Below, in pieces: positions 32,094 to 42,009 of a stretch of DNA of 64,000 nt. Location: the NCBI RefSeq assembly GCF_001027285.1, contig NZ_CP011509.1, forward strand, positions 5,852,501 through 5,916,500, written 5' to 3'. Positions within the stretch are counted from its first letter, which is position 1, and the number at the start of each line of letters is the position of its first letter. The translations under genes and the position numbers were made by a program. Source of the DNA: Archangium gephyra. GTDB lineage: Bacteria > Myxococcota > Myxococcia > Myxococcales > Myxococcaceae. The notes beneath the pieces are model-generated. The model searched no databases. It was given only the letters and a program-made list of their open reading frames with translations, and was not told where the DNA came from.

Positions 32094-34646
32094 TCAGCCC
32101 TGGTGGCGCAGGTAGCGGCGGATCTCCTCGGCGAACTGCTTGCTCGCCGCCACGTCGGGCGCCGCCGGCCCCAGCTTCAGCTTCTTGTCCTCTTCCACCA
32201 GGTAGCGCTGCTCCAGCATGTAGGCCACGGCGTTCTCCAGCGTCACCTTGGCCAGTGACTCGGCCGCGGTGATGCGTCCCGAGTGGTACTCGGCCCGGCC
32301 CAGGTCCAGCGCCTGCTTCACGAAGGACTTGCGATCCTGCGCCGTGCCCGCGGCCACCTCGTGCAGGGTCTGCGCGGCGATCAGGTAGGTCTCCAGGTAG
32401 TCGCGCAGCAGGTCCGCGAGGAACTCCAGCTCCGGCCGGGCATGCGGCTCCGGCGCCACGCTCAGCGTGTCCCCCTGGTGCAGCACGAGGCCCATGCGCA
32501 CCAGCCGCTCGACCACCTCCGCGAAGATGGTGTCGAAGCTGGCGCCCACCCGGTAGATGAACTCCACCTTGAAGAGCCGGGACAGCCACAGTGCCCGGGC
32601 CTTCACCTCGTCGAACGGCGCCGGAGTCCCCACCAGCAGCGCGTTGGCCACGAGGCTGCGCGCGGCCACCAGGTTCATCAGCGTGTTCTTGTAGAAGGAC
32701 ATCTCGCCGCGGCGGTTGTCCTCGGCCTGGTAGATGACCTCGCCGTGCGCCTTGAGCGTGCGCACCATGCCGTCCGAGCAGAAGGTGCGCATGGCGTCCT
32801 GGATGGCGCCCATCGCCTCCGGGTTGCTCGGCGAGTCCTTCAGCATCGTGGAGAGCGGCGCCTGATCCTCCGCGGCGATGCGGCGCAGGATGGTGATGCG
32901 ATCGGTGAGCTCGCGGCTCGTCATGCCGCGGCGGCGGTGGGCGAGCAGCGACGCGCTCACCAGCGCATGCGGCGTCACGGTGGACACCTTGCTGATGCCG
33001 TACATCACCCGGTTGCCCAGGGCGCGCACGAGGCCCTTCTTCTGGTCGTCCGTGATGGGCTGGGCCGGGTCGAGCCCGCGGCTCTTCATCAGCTCCACGA
33101 GGGACAGGGGCTCGTCGAAGGTGAGGTGGATGCGGCCGTAGCGCGCCGCGAGCACCTTGGGCGTGCTCAGCAGGGCCTTGATGTCCTCGGGCTTCTTCTC
33201 GCCGCCGGCCAGCTCCTTCGAGTAGCTGCCCGACTCCACGACCTTCTCGTAGTCGATGGACACGGGCACGAAGATGAGATCATTGCGAGCGCCCTCGAGC
33301 ACGGCCTCGAGCTGCCAGGTGAACATGCCCAGCTTGGGCTGCAGCAGCTTGCCGGTGCGCGAGCGGCCGCCCTCGGGGAAGAACTCCTGGTGCACGCCGT
33401 CGTGGACGAGCTTCTTCACGTAGCCCTTGAAGGTGGCGGCGTAGACCTTGTCGTCCTTGAAGGAGCGGCGCAGGAAGAAGGCGCCGCAGCGGCGCAGCAG
33501 GGGCCCGAGCGGGAAGAAGGACAGGTTGGCGCCCGCGGCGACGAGGGGCACGGCGTAGCCGCGGTTCCAGAGGATCCAGCTCATCACCAGGTAGTCCACA
33601 TGGCTCTTGTGCGAGGGGCACAGGACCAGGGGCGCCTTGCTGGCGGCCTTGAGGGCGCGGTTGAGGCCGGCCTCATCCACCTCGATGCCGTCGTAGATGC
33701 GGTTGAACACCCAGCCGAGCATGGGCGCGACGAAGGACAGGGTGGTGGGGCTGGGCTTGCCGGCGATGGCCTGGAGGTTGCGCCGGGCCTGGCGCAGCAC
33801 GCTCTCGGGCTTGCGGTTGCTCTCGGCGGCCACCGCGTCGAGCGACTTGCGCAGCGTGCGGTCGCGCAGCGTCTCCTCGATGATGCGCTCTTGCGGCTTC
33901 ACTGGCGGACCGAAGACGGCGCGCGTCTCCCGGGCCAGGTGGTGGTTGAGCGCGCTGCGCACCTTGCGGGCGATGAGCTCGTCCGAGTCCTGCGGGTTCT
34001 CCTCGATGAAGCGCTTGAGATCGATGGGCTCGCCCACGCGGAACTGCGCGCGGCGGTAGTTGCGGAAGAACGCCACCATCGAGTGCACGAAGCCGGGCGC
34101 GTCCGGGCTGCCGAAGACGTGGTCCAGGACGCTCGGCTTGATGCGCGAGGTGCGCTTCTCCCAGACGAAGAGCTCGGGGACCAGGAAGATGGTCTTGTCG
34201 CTCTTGCGCGCCATGGCGACCAGGGAGGGGAAGGGGTTCTCCTCGATGTCCTTGCCCGCGGCGCTCAGCAGGGCCGTCTTCTTGAGGAAGATGAGGCCGC
34301 TGCCGGCCTGACGACGGGCGTAGGTGAAGCGCACGTCGAAGTCGCCGCGCTGGGCCGTCTTGCGGAACGGGCGGGTGAACCAGGGACGCAGGTTCACCAC
34401 CGCCCGCACGGGGGGCAGGGCCCGGCGCACCATGGCCCAGGCCAGGTAGAGGAAGTTGATCCACGCCGTGGTGCGCATGACGTGCACCACGAACCCCTTG
34501 GCGTGGAGCGCGCGCAGCTCGTCCTCGGCCTCGGAGGGGAAGCGCACCCCGTCGAAGTAGCGCTCCCCCAGTATCCGGGAGATGGGACCAAACTCTTCCT
34601 TCAACGCCTCACTGTGATTCACAGCGGGTGTCAATGCGGTGTCCAC
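32094..34646 (-). CDS. plsB: Glycerol-3-phosphate acyltransferase, PlsB-like
   Basis: A protein of about 850 residues (GTG 34646 with AGGGGGG upstream; GTG 34667 is an alternative). The acyltransferase motifs lie in the central part: CPSHKSHVDYLVMSW (H-x4-D), GAFFLRRSFKDDKVY, FFPEGGRSRTGKL and FVPVSIDYEKV. The length and the long C-terminal helical domain match PlsB, which acylates glycerol-3-phosphate at sn-1 as the first step of phospholipid synthesis at the inner membrane. The N-terminal about 300 residues also show an acyltransferase-like layout (RRQAGSGLIFLKKTALL, LVPELFVWEKR). The exact substrate is inferred. Confidence 0.85.
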   Translation of the reverse strand: MDTALTPAVNHSEALKEEFGPISRILGERYFDGVRFPSEAEDELRALHAKGFVVHVMRTTAWINFLYLAWAMVRRALPPVRAVVNLRPWFTRPFRKTAQRGDFDVRFTYARRQAGSGLIFLKKTALLSAAGKDIEENPFPSLVAMARKSDKTIFLVPELFVWEKRTSRIKPSVLDHVFGSPDAPGFVHSMVAFFRNYRRAQFRVGEPIDLKRFIEENPQDSDELIARKVRSALNHHLARETRAVFGPPVKPQERIIEETLRDRTLRKSLDAVAAESNRKPESVLRQARRNLQAIAGKPSPTTLSFVAPMLGWVFNRIYDGIEVDEAGLNRALKAASKAPLVLCPSHKSHVDYLVMSWILWNRGYAVPLVAAGANLSFFPLGPLLRRCGAFFLRRSFKDDKVYAATFKGYVKKLVHDGVHQEFFPEGGRSRTGKLLQPKLGMFTWQLEAVLEGARNDLIFVPVSIDYEKVVESGSYSKELAGGEKKPEDIKALLSTPKVLAARYGRIHLTFDEPLSLVELMKSRGLDPAQPITDDQKKGLVRALGNRVMYGISKVSTVTPHALVSASLLAHRRRGMTSRELTDRITILRRIAAEDQAPLSTMLKDSPSNPEAMGAIQDAMRTFCSDGMVRTLKAHGEVIYQAEDNRRGEMSFYKNTLMNLVAARSLVANALLVGTPAPFDEVKARALWLSRLFKVEFIYRVGASFDTIFAEVVERLVRMGLVLHQGDTLSVAPEPHARPELEFLADLLRDYLETYLIAAQTLHEVAAGTAQDRKSFVKQALDLGRAEYHSGRITAAESLAKVTLENAVAYMLEQRYLVEEDKKLKLGPAAPDVAASKQFAEEIRRYLRHQG

Positions 34647-34677
34647 GTGCGGCCCCCCTTTATCCACGCGAGCCTCG

Positions 34678-36396
34678 TTACATGTTCTCGGGAGTAGCGA
34701 TACCCAGCAGCGTCAGGCCGGAGGCCAGGGCCGCCCGCGTCGCGTCCGTCAGCGCGAGCCGCGCGGCCTTCACGGGCTCGTTGTCCTCCACGAGCACGCG
34801 CTTGCTGCGATCCTGGTTGCCCAGCGTGTAGTAGCGGCTGAACTCGGCGGCGAGGTCCAGCAGCCACCGTGCGATGAAGCTCGGCTCGCACTGCTCCGCG
34901 GCCTCCTGCACCACCACGGGCAGCCGGGCGATGGCGCGCAGCACGGCCTGCTCCTCCGGCAGGGAGAGCAGCGACGGATCATACGAGGCCGGAACCCCGC
35001 CGCCCTTGCGCAGCACGTTGCAGGTCCGCGCGTGGGCGTACTGCAGGTAGGGGCCCGTGTGGCCCTCGATGGAGAGGACGTCCTCCCAGTCGAAGGTGTA
35101 GTCCGTGGTCCGGCGGTTCTTCAGATCGCCGAAGAAGATGGCGCCCATGCCGATCTGCTCGGCCAGTCCCTCGGCGTCACCCGTCTGCATCTTCCCCGCC
35201 TGGATGTTCTCCTGCACCTTCTCCAGAACGCGGGCCTTGGCCTCATCGAGCACGTCGGTGAGGAGCACCACATTGCCCTTGCGCGTGCTCATGCCGTGCA
35301 CGCGGCCGAAATGGATGTGGACCATGCGGTCCGACCACTCGCGGCCCATGGCCTTGAGCACCCGGAAGAGCTGCCGGAAGTGCAGCGCCTGGTCCGCGGC
35401 CACCACGTACAGCGCCTTGTCGAAGTGGAAGCGCTCGTGCCGGTCGATGGCCGCCGCCAGGTCGCGCGTGGCGTACAGGGTGCTGCCGTCGTTCTTCTTG
35501 AGCAGTACCGGCGGCTCGTTCTCCTCGTAGGGCAGGTCCACGATGGTGGCGCCCTCGGACTGCTTGATGCCGGGCCTGCGGGCGATCTCCTCGATCACCG
35601 GCTCCATCTTGCCCTGGTAGAAGCTCTCGCCCTCCATGTGCTCGAACTTCACGCCGAGCCGGGCGTAGATGCGCTGGAAGTCGCGCAGGGACGTATCGCG
35701 GAACTCCTTCCAGAGCGCGAGCGCCTCGGGGTCATTGGCCTCCATGCGCCGGAAGAAGTCACGGGCGCGCTCGTCGAAAGCGGGCTCCGCCTCCGCGCGC
35801 TTGTTGGCCTTGACGTACACCTCCACGAGGTGGGCCATGTCGTTGCGCCGGGCCGGGTCGCCGTACTCCTGGAAGCCCACGGCCACCAGGCCGAACTGCT
35901 TGCCCCAGTCACCCAGGTAGTTGATGCCCTCGACCTTGTAGCCGAGCGCCCGGTGCAGGTTGGCCAGGCTGTGGCCGATCATCGTCGAGCGGATGTGGTG
36001 GAAGGCGATGGGCTTGGCGATGTTGGGCGACGAGTAGTCGATGACCACCGTCTTGCCGGCGCCCACGTCCCCGCCGCCATAGCGCGCGCCTTGCGAGCGC
36101 ACCGCGTCGAGGACCTCGGAGGTGAAGGGCATCAGCGCGAACTTCGCGTTGACGTAGGGGCCGGCGGCCACCACGTCGAGGCCCGGGACCTTGATGCCCT
36201 GGGCGAGCGAGGCCGCGATGGCGGGAGGGGCCTTCTTCTGGGCCTTGGCCAGGGGGAAGGTGGGGAAGGAGAAGTCACCGTGAGCCGGGTCGGCCGGCTT
36301 CACCTGGGACTCGAGCTCGGAGGCGGGGACGCCCAGGGCCTGGGCGAGCGCCTCGACGAAAGCAGTCCGGTAGCGGGAGTAGACGGAAGGATTCAT
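34678..36396 (-). CDS. argS: Arginine-tRNA ligase
   Basis: A 572-residue class I synthetase, charging tRNA-Arg. The N-terminal Add-1 domain is followed by the Rossmann fold with VIDYSSPNIAKPIAFHHIRS (119-138). The usual HVGH of the HIGH signature reads AFHH (131-134), while flanking SSPNIAKP and RSTMIGHSL are standard. RVHGMSTRKGNVVLL stands in the KMSKS place and YLQYAHART near the C-terminal DALR domain. All other regions look intact, and a gene essential for translation is expected to work. It lies 31 bp upstream of plsB on the same strand. The single plausible start is ATG 36396. Confidence 0.95.
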   Translation of the reverse strand: MNPSVYSRYRTAFVEALAQALGVPASELESQVKPADPAHGDFSFPTFPLAKAQKKAPPAIAASLAQGIKVPGLDVVAAGPYVNAKFALMPFTSEVLDAVRSQGARYGGGDVGAGKTVVIDYSSPNIAKPIAFHHIRSTMIGHSLANLHRALGYKVEGINYLGDWGKQFGLVAVGFQEYGDPARRNDMAHLVEVYVKANKRAEAEPAFDERARDFFRRMEANDPEALALWKEFRDTSLRDFQRIYARLGVKFEHMEGESFYQGKMEPVIEEIARRPGIKQSEGATIVDLPYEENEPPVLLKKNDGSTLYATRDLAAAIDRHERFHFDKALYVVAADQALHFRQLFRVLKAMGREWSDRMVHIHFGRVHGMSTRKGNVVLLTDVLDEAKARVLEKVQENIQAGKMQTGDAEGLAEQIGMGAIFFGDLKNRRTTDYTFDWEDVLSIEGHTGPYLQYAHARTCNVLRKGGGVPASYDPSLLSLPEEQAVLRAIARLPVVVQEAAEQCEPSFIARWLLDLAAEFSRYYTLGNQDRSKRVLVEDNEPVKAARLALTDATRAALASGLTLLGIATPENM

Positions 36397-36472
36397 TGGA
36401 TCGCGCGGATACTAAGCGAAGCCGGGCGTATTCCGCGCACCTTCTGTCAACGCATCGAGCCGGAAATCCCTT

Positions 36473-38152
36473 TCAGGTGACCGCGGGATTGCGGCGGCTG
36501 GGGCGGACCACGGCGGCCACGGTGTCGAGCAGCCGCGGCAATTGCAGTGGCTTCTCGAAAAATCCGTCGATGCGGTCCAGGCCCTGGCCGGCGCCGAGGG
36601 TGGAGACCTCGCTGGCGCCGGAGATGATGTAGACGGCGATGTCCGCGAGGGACTCGGTGCCGCGGATGAAGCGCAGCACGGAGCGCCCATCCTCCTCGCT
36701 CAGGCGCAGATCCAACAGCACCATGGCCGGGCGGATGTGCGAGAGGATGGAGCGGGCCTCGGCGGCGCCCGAGGTGGACATCACCCGGTAGCCCTCCTGC
36801 TCGAGCACCTGCTGGAGCACCTCGCGGCAGTCGGCGTCGTCCTCGACGAGGAGGATGCCACCGGCGCGGGGACCGGCCTGGGCGCTCTCGGGGGTGCTGA
36901 CGGCGCCGGCGAACATGGGCAGCACCATCTGGAAGGTGGTGCCTTCACCCAGCGTGCTGGAGGCCTCCACGCGGCCGCCGTGCAGCGCCAGAATCTTCGC
37001 CACCAGGGGCAGGCCGAGGCTGCGGCCCTGACCGCGGGTGGTCTCCGGGCGGTAGAAGGGATCGAAGACGTGCTCCAGGTCCTCGTTGCCGATGCCGGGG
37101 CCGGAGTCCTTCACGGTGAGCAGGGCGAGCCCGTCCTCGACGGAGACGCGCAGCTCCACGGTGTCATCGGCCTCGCAGCGGTGGATGCCGCTCTCCACGA
37201 GGTTCTGGATGGCCTCGGCGATGCGCTCGCGGTCGCCGCGGACGAAGACCTCGCCGCAGGGGGGCAGGGTGAGCTGCACCTTGGCCTGCTCGGCCATGGG
37301 GGTGAGGGTGCGGAGGACCTCCTCGGCCACGGACTTGAGGCCGAAGGGGCGCTGGTTGAGCTGCATCTTCCCGGCCTGGAGGCGGGACATGAGCAGCAGA
37401 TCATTCACCATGCGCAGCATGCGGTCGGCGCTGCGATCGCACACCTGGACCGCGCGGCGCTGGGCGTCGGAGACGGGTCCGAGCTTCTCGCGCCCCATCA
37501 TGGCCAGGTAGGCCTTGAGGGTGGTGAGGGGGTTCTTCAGGTCGTGCGAGACGTTGCCGAGCAGCTCGTCGCGGCTCTGCTCGAGGGCCTTGAGGCCGGC
37601 GATGGCCGTCTGGAGGTCCTTGTTGCGCCGGGCGCTGTCGTCGCGCAGGCGGGCCACCTCGTAGGCGGCGGAGAGCTGGCCGGCGAGCGCCAGCAGCATG
37701 GAGTCGGAGACGGCGCGGCGGGGCGCGAGGATGGCGAGCACACCGCTGACGCCATGGGGGCTGTCGAGCGGCACGGCGAGGGTCTCCTCGTCGCGCAGGA
37801 TGGCCTTCTCGGCGAAGGCGCGGCCCACCAGGCCCTGCTCGGGGGTGGCGGCGGTGATGCGATCGTCGTAGCGGCCGCGCACGTGCTCCACGTGGAGCTG
37901 GTTGCGCGAGGGCTCGAAGCGCGCCACGTAGCAGGCCTTGGCCTGCATGAGGCCGTGGATGATCTGCAGTTGCGAGCGCAGGGCCTCGGTGGGGCCGGCG
38001 CTGGAGGAGATGTGCTGGGACATCTCCACGAGGGCGCGCTCGGCGGCCTCGCCGTCCACGGGAGGCTGGGGCTTGACCGTCCGCCGGGGCTTCTTCACCT
38101 CGGGACGGAGGGTGACGATCTCTGCCAGATGCGGAACCTTCTTCTTCGGCAC
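36473..38152 (-). CDS. Hybrid histidine kinase (GAF-HisKA-HATPase-REC)
   Basis: A 559-residue cytoplasmic sensor kinase (GTG 38152 with AGG upstream; longer starts up to 38242 lack support). Residues about 55-170 form a GAF-like sensor domain. HisKA carries the phospho-acceptor H203 in LLGNVSHDLKNPL. HATPase motifs follow: NLVESGIHR (N box), VKDSGPGIG (G1) and GRSLGLPL (G2). The C-terminal receiver (from residue 431) has EDD and phospho-acceptor D481 in VLLDLRLSEED, then the FFEKP lysine. It lacks membrane segments, so it senses an internal signal. The orphan position gives no partner. It is 77 bp from argS. Confidence 0.92.
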   Translation of the reverse strand: MPKKKVPHLAEIVTLRPEVKKPRRTVKPQPPVDGEAAERALVEMSQHISSSAGPTEALRSQLQIIHGLMQAKACYVARFEPSRNQLHVEHVRGRYDDRITAATPEQGLVGRAFAEKAILRDEETLAVPLDSPHGVSGVLAILAPRRAVSDSMLLALAGQLSAAYEVARLRDDSARRNKDLQTAIAGLKALEQSRDELLGNVSHDLKNPLTTLKAYLAMMGREKLGPVSDAQRRAVQVCDRSADRMLRMVNDLLLMSRLQAGKMQLNQRPFGLKSVAEEVLRTLTPMAEQAKVQLTLPPCGEVFVRGDRERIAEAIQNLVESGIHRCEADDTVELRVSVEDGLALLTVKDSGPGIGNEDLEHVFDPFYRPETTRGQGRSLGLPLVAKILALHGGRVEASSTLGEGTTFQMVLPMFAGAVSTPESAQAGPRAGGILLVEDDADCREVLQQVLEQEGYRVMSTSGAAEARSILSHIRPAMVLLDLRLSEEDGRSVLRFIRGTESLADIAVYIISGASEVSTLGAGQGLDRIDGFFEKPLQLPRLLDTVAAVVRPSRRNPAVT

Positions 38153-38333
38153 GGAGCTACCTCGGCAACCAGGGGGCGGCGTGTCCATCCCCGTCCATGT
38201 GTGGGGGCGGCGCGATCGCCACGCGAGCCGATCCTGCGCCACCCGGAGCCGGGGTGGGAACCCTTCCCCGGGCCCTCTCGGAACAGGGGACGACCGCAGG
38301 ACAATTGCCGTGTCGGATAGATGACATCAGGAT

Positions 38334-38353
38334 GGGTGGGGGACGCCCCACCC
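38334..38353 (-). terminator. Hairpin downstream of the HEAT-protein gene
   Basis: A perfect eight-base-pair stem (GGGTGGGG / CCCCACCC) with a GACG tetraloop lies in the gap between the HEAT-protein stop and the kinase start. No T run follows, so it may instead be an upstream structure of the kinase transcript. Confidence 0.45.
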
Positions 38354-38442
38354 GTGGGGTTCTGGACGATCTCCGCCGCGGTTCGCTCCCGGTGGAGCGG
38401 GGACACACGCGGCGTCAACCCGGGGGACTCGGGGCCAGCGGC

Positions 38443-39168
38443 TCAGCCGCGGCGCTGCACGAGGCCGCCGCCGTCGAGGTAGTAGGGCTCGTTCAGCACG
38501 GCCTCCACCTTCTCGCGGTAGCCCTGGACGCCGAAGCCGCTCTCGTGGAGCGCGCCCAGGGCGGCCGTCTGCACGCGGCGCGCGGTGTCGCCGGACGTCA
38601 GGAGGCGGAGGATGGGCTCGCGCGCCGGCTCATGCTTCTGGGAACCGAGCGCCTTGAGGGCGGCGATCTTCACCTCGTCCGCCATGTCATCGAGGTGGGG
38701 CAGCACGACGGAGGCGATGCGCGGATCCTGCTTGCCGGTGATGAAGTGGAGCAGGACGACCTTCTTCTCGGGGTCGCGCATGTACTGGGCGCTCAGCGAG
38801 TTGAGGGTGTCCACGACGATGGTGACGACCTCGGACTCGGGCAGCAGCGACTCGAGGATGCGGAGGGCCCAGGAGGTGGCCTGCTCGTTCTTGCGCAGGA
38901 ACTCGGTGACGGGAGCCACGGCGTCCTTGTCGAAGCTCTTGATGAGCTCGAAGACGTGCTCCTTCTCGTCTGCGTCCGTGGTGAGGGGCTCCACGGTGAT
39001 GGTGTAGCGGTGCAGCAGGACGGTGACGGCCTCGGGGATTCGCATCTCCCCGAGCTGCTGGAGGGCCTTCTGGCGGGTGGAGGGGTCCCCGTACTTCTGG
39101 GTCACCTTGGACTTGAGCTTGAGGGCTTTTTCGGGGCCGGAGCCGCCGAGAAAATCGAAGATGCCCAT
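38443..39168 (-). CDS. HEAT-repeat protein
   Basis: A 241-residue protein starting MGIFDFLGG. It is built of helical HEAT-type repeats (RQKALQQLGEMRIPEAVTVL, TSWALRILESLLPESEVV, DEVKIAALKALGSQKHEPAR, RRVQTAALGALHESGFGV). No signal or catalytic motif. Such proteins are scaffolds or regulators of protein-protein contacts. It lies between the kinase and dnaJ genes on the same strand, about 100 bp from dnaJ. Specific partner unknown. Confidence 0.8.
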   Translation of the reverse strand: MGIFDFLGGSGPEKALKLKSKVTQKYGDPSTRQKALQQLGEMRIPEAVTVLLHRYTITVEPLTTDADEKEHVFELIKSFDKDAVAPVTEFLRKNEQATSWALRILESLLPESEVVTIVVDTLNSLSAQYMRDPEKKVVLLHFITGKQDPRIASVVLPHLDDMADEVKIAALKALGSQKHEPAREPILRLLTSGDTARRVQTAALGALHESGFGVQGYREKVEAVLNEPYYLDGGGLVQRRG

Positions 39169-39268
39169 GGGGAAGAGGCTCCGAGGGGTGATGAGAGTTC
39201 TTGGGCGCCGTGTAGGACGCGGCGCAAGCTAACGCAAGAAGCTTGGAAGGCCAGTGAGCGGCCGTCGA

Positions 39269-40441
39269 TTAGAGCTGCAGGGAGCCCCGGACATCGCCCT
39301 GGTAGGCACGGGCGAGCGCCTCGGCGGCCTTGCGGGCCTCGGTGGAGGGGTGCTCGGGCACCTTGACCTGGAGGGTGAGGTAGAGGTCCCCCGCGGGGCC
39401 CCCCTTGAGCGAGGGGGCACCCCGGCCCCGGAGGCGCATGCGGCGGCCGGACTGGGAGCCCTCGGGCACCTTCACCGTCACCTCGCCCTGGAAGGTGGGG
39501 ACGCGGACCTCGGCGCCCAGCATGGCCTCGGAGACGGTCACCGGCAGGTCCATGTAGAGGTCATCGCCCTCGCGGCGCACCAGGGGGTGCTCGGCGACGA
39601 TCGTCTCGATGTAGAGGTCCCCGGGAGGGCCCCCGCGCGAGCCCGCGGCGCCCTGGCCGGACAGCCGGATCTTGGAGCCGGTATGGACGCCAGCGGGGAT
39701 CTTCACGGTGAGCCGGGCCGTCTCGTCCAACACGCCCGAGCCCTGGCAGGAAGGGCAGGGGGGCGCGGCGCGGCCGGAGCCCCGGCAGGTGGGGCAGGTG
39801 CCGCTGGTGTTCATGCCCAGGACGCCGCCGCGGCGCACCCGTCCGGTGCCTCCGCAGGTGGAGCACGTGGAGGGAGTCCCCACCTGGCCCGCGCCCTGGC
39901 AGCGCTGGCAGCGGCCGGGGCGCTGGAGCGAGATGCCGCGCTCGACGCCGGTGAGGGCCTCGTTGAAGCTGAGGGAAAGGGTGGCCGTGATGTCCTCGCC
40001 CGCGGTGGGACCGGCGGCGCGGCCTCCACCGGCGCGTCCGAACATCTCGCCGAAGTCCACGCCGCCCGCGCCGCCCGAGCGGTTGAAGATGTCGCCGAGG
40101 ATGTCGCCCAGATCGAAGTCCACGCCGCCGCCCCCGCCGCCGAAGGGCATGCCGCCGCCGGAGGCCTGGGCGGCCTTGTAGGCGCGGTACTGCGTGGCCT
40201 TCTTCTCATCGAAGCCGAACTGGGCCGCCTCGTCGCCGAACTCGTCGTACAGCTTGCGCTTGCGCTCGTCCGAGAGCACTTCGAAGGCCGCGTTGAGCTG
40301 CTTGAACTTCTCCTCGGCCGCCTTGTCGCCCGGGTTGACGTCCGGGTGGTACTTGCGAGCGAGCTTGCGGAAGGCCTTCTTGATTTCGTCGGTCGACGCC
40401 GTCCGGGACACGCCGAGAATCTGGTAGTAGTCGTCCGCCAT
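39269..40441 (-). CDS. dnaJ: Chaperone protein DnaJ
   Basis: A 390-residue type I Hsp40 that delivers unfolded protein to DnaK and stimulates its ATPase. The J domain has HPD in [11 protein letters not shown] Gly/Phe-rich linker follows ([27 protein letters not shown]). Four CxxCxGxG zinc motifs are visible: [24 protein letters not shown] and CPSCQGSG. The two C-terminal substrate-binding subdomains complete it. No dnaK or grpE is nearby, so it is an unlinked dnaJ, possibly one of several in this genome. It is divergent from the SurA-like gene. Confidence 0.95.
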   Translation of the reverse strand: MADDYYQILGVSRTASTDEIKKAFRKLARKYHPDVNPGDKAAEEKFKQLNAAFEVLSDERKRKLYDEFGDEAAQFGFDEKKATQYRAYKAAQASGGGMPFGGGGGGVDFDLGDILGDIFNRSGGAGGVDFGEMFGRAGGGRAAGPTAGEDITATLSLSFNEALTGVERGISLQRPGRCQRCQGAGQVGTPSTCSTCGGTGRVRRGGVLGMNTSGTCPTCRGSGRAAPPCPSCQGSGVLDETARLTVKIPAGVHTGSKIRLSGQGAAGSRGGPPGDLYIETIVAEHPLVRREGDDLYMDLPVTVSEAMLGAEVRVPTFQGEVTVKVPEGSQSGRRMRLRGRGAPSLKGGPAGDLYLTLQVKVPEHPSTEARKAAEALARAYQGDVRGSLQL

Positions 40442-40554
40442 GGGGTTACCGCCCTCCGAAACAGCAACAACGTAACCTGCCGTGCGGCGAGCGCCAGCAA
40501 GGCGTGTGAGCCAAGGTCAGGATGTATAAAGTGGCCGGAGGCGCGAGGGAGAGC

Positions 40555-41292
40555 ATGTCAGCGCGGTACCGACAGGGGACGAAGACGGTGCTGGTGATGG
40601 GCTGGCTCGCGCTGGTGCCCATGGCCGCCGCCCGGCCGCCTGCCGCCGAGCCACCCGCCGAGCCCTCGTCAGGTGCTTCGGGGGGCGGGAGCAGGGTGAT
40701 TGACCGGGTCGTGGCGGTCATCGGCACCCAGGTCCTCACCCTGAGCGAGCTGGAGTTCGAGGCCCGGGTGACGCTGGTCCAGCGAGGAGGCGTGCGAGCG
40801 GCGGAGGCCCCGCTCGACGAGCAGACGCTCCAGGTCGCGCTGGAGTTGGCCATCAACCACCGGCTGCTGGTGGCGGGGGCGGATCGGCTGCAGGCCTTCC
40901 AGGCGGAGCGCTCGGAGGTGGAGGCGCGGCTGAGGACGTTCCGGGACCGCTTCGAGGACGAGACGTCGCTGCTGGCCTTCCTGGCGCGGCACGACGCGGA
41001 CCTGGAGCAACTGACGGTGGTGCTGGAGCGGAGCGTTCGGGCCGAGCGCATCCTGGACAGCCGGATCCGCTTGCGCGCCCAGGTGAGCGACGCGGAGGTG
41101 CGGCGCTACTGGGAGGGGCACAAGGGGACGCTGGGCGGTCCGTTCGAGGCGGTGCGGGACACGCTCCGGGAGAAGCTGTTCCGGGACCGCTACAACAAGC
41201 TGGCGGGGGAAGAGTTCAAGCAGGTCCGGGAGAGCGCGAGGATCCGGCGGGTGGCGCCCTTCGCGCGGATCCAGGAGGGGGAGCAGCCATGA
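40555..41292 (+). CDS. SurA N-terminal-like periplasmic chaperone
   Basis: A 245-residue exported protein. ATG 40555 has GAGGGAGAG upstream; ATG 40522 is an alternative. The signal-like N-terminus (TVLVMGWLALVPMAAA) is followed by an Ala/Pro/Gly linker, then VIDRVVAVIGTQVLTLSELE, the characteristic opening of SurA/PpiD-type chaperone domains, and a helical region with LELAINHRLLVAGADRL. A PPIase (parvulin) domain is absent, so it is a chaperone-only form that could guide outer-membrane proteins. Its stop overlaps rimI (ATGA). Confidence 0.85.
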   Translation: MSARYRQGTKTVLVMGWLALVPMAAARPPAAEPPAEPSSGASGGGSRVIDRVVAVIGTQVLTLSELEFEARVTLVQRGGVRAAEAPLDEQTLQVALELAINHRLLVAGADRLQAFQAERSEVEARLRTFRDRFEDETSLLAFLARHDADLEQLTVVLERSVRAERILDSRIRLRAQVSDAEVRRYWEGHKGTLGGPFEAVRDTLREKLFRDRYNKLAGEEFKQVRESARIRRVAPFARIQEGEQP

Positions 41293-41804
41293 GACGCATG
41301 CGCGAGGAGTACCGTGCCGGCGGCAAGCCCAGGCCGGAGTCCGCGTTCCTCATCCGCAGGATGACGCGGGAGGACCTGCCGGCGGTGATGGACCTGGAGA
41401 AGGCCGCGTTCCGCAACCCCTGGTCCTTCGAGCTGCTGCAGCGCGAGCTCAGTCACGACTGGTCCGTCATCTTCCTGTTGGAGGAGCCGCTGCCGGAGGG
41501 GGGGAAGCGCCTGCTGGGCATCTCCATCTTCTGGATCGTCCACGACGAGGTGCACGTGCTCAACGTGGCGACGGCGCCGGAGCACCGGCGGCGGGGCGTG
41601 GGGCGGGAGTTGATGGAAGCCACCCTGGCCGAGGGGCGGGCGCGCAAGTGCAGCCTGGCCACGTTGGAGGTGCGCAAGAGCAACGAGGCCGCCATCAACC
41701 TCTACAAGTCGTTCGGCTTCCGCCCGGTGGGGGTGCGGCCGAACTACTACGTGGACGAGGGCCAGCCGCCCGAGGACGCGATCGTGATGGTGCTCGACTT
41801 CTAG
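41289..41804 (+). CDS. rimI: Ribosomal protein S18 alanine N-acetyltransferase
   Basis: A 171-residue GNAT acetyltransferase. The family core is visible: [21 protein letters not shown] (a typical RimI start), the acetyl-CoA loop [30 protein letters not shown] and [18 protein letters not shown]. RimI acetylates the N-terminal alanine of S18. The N-terminus carries about 20 extra residues. The start overlaps the SurA-like stop (ATGA). A hairpin and the str promoter lie downstream. Confidence 0.92.
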   Translation: MRRMREEYRAGGKPRPESAFLIRRMTREDLPAVMDLEKAAFRNPWSFELLQRELSHDWSVIFLLEEPLPEGGKRLLGISIFWIVHDEVHVLNVATAPEHRRRGVGRELMEATLAEGRARKCSLATLEVRKSNEAAINLYKSFGFRPVGVRPNYYVDEGQPPEDAIVMVLDF

Positions 41805-41862
41805 CAGCCAGGGGAGTAGAGGACCGGCCCCGTTGTCAGAGTGTAGGAATGGATGCCCGGAG

Positions 41863-41886
41863 GGTTCACGGTTCAAGCCGTGGGCC
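41863..41886 (+). terminator. Hairpin between rimI and the str promoter
   Basis: A nine-base-pair stem (GGTTCACGG / CCGTGGGCC with two G-T pairs) and a six-base loop sit ten bases upstream of the -35 box. It could end the SurA-rimI transcript, though no T run follows. It is not a tRNA arm. Confidence 0.4.
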
Positions 41887-41895
41887 AGCAGTCGC

Positions 41896-41923
41896 TTGAC
41901 ACAGGGTGCCCCCTCCCTATACT
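41896..41923 (+). promoter_or_regulatory. Strong sigma-70 promoter of the ribosomal block
   Basis: TTGACA (41896-41901), a 16-bp spacer and TATACT (41918-41923) lie 86 bp upstream of the rpsL start. A near-consensus pair in such GC-rich DNA is distinctive and fits a highly expressed operon. Confidence 0.8.
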
Positions 41924-42009
41924 CGCGACCCTTTTTCAAGCGCAGTTGTAGGTTTGTATGCGCCCCCGGGGACACCCCCCCGGATCAATCGGGAAGGAAG
42001 AGGAGTTCA

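Noticed and set aside
41863-41886. A tRNA-like arm containing GGTTCAAGCC
   Set aside because: The loop has six bases, not seven, and no acceptor, D or anticodon arms can be built around it. It is a plain hairpin.
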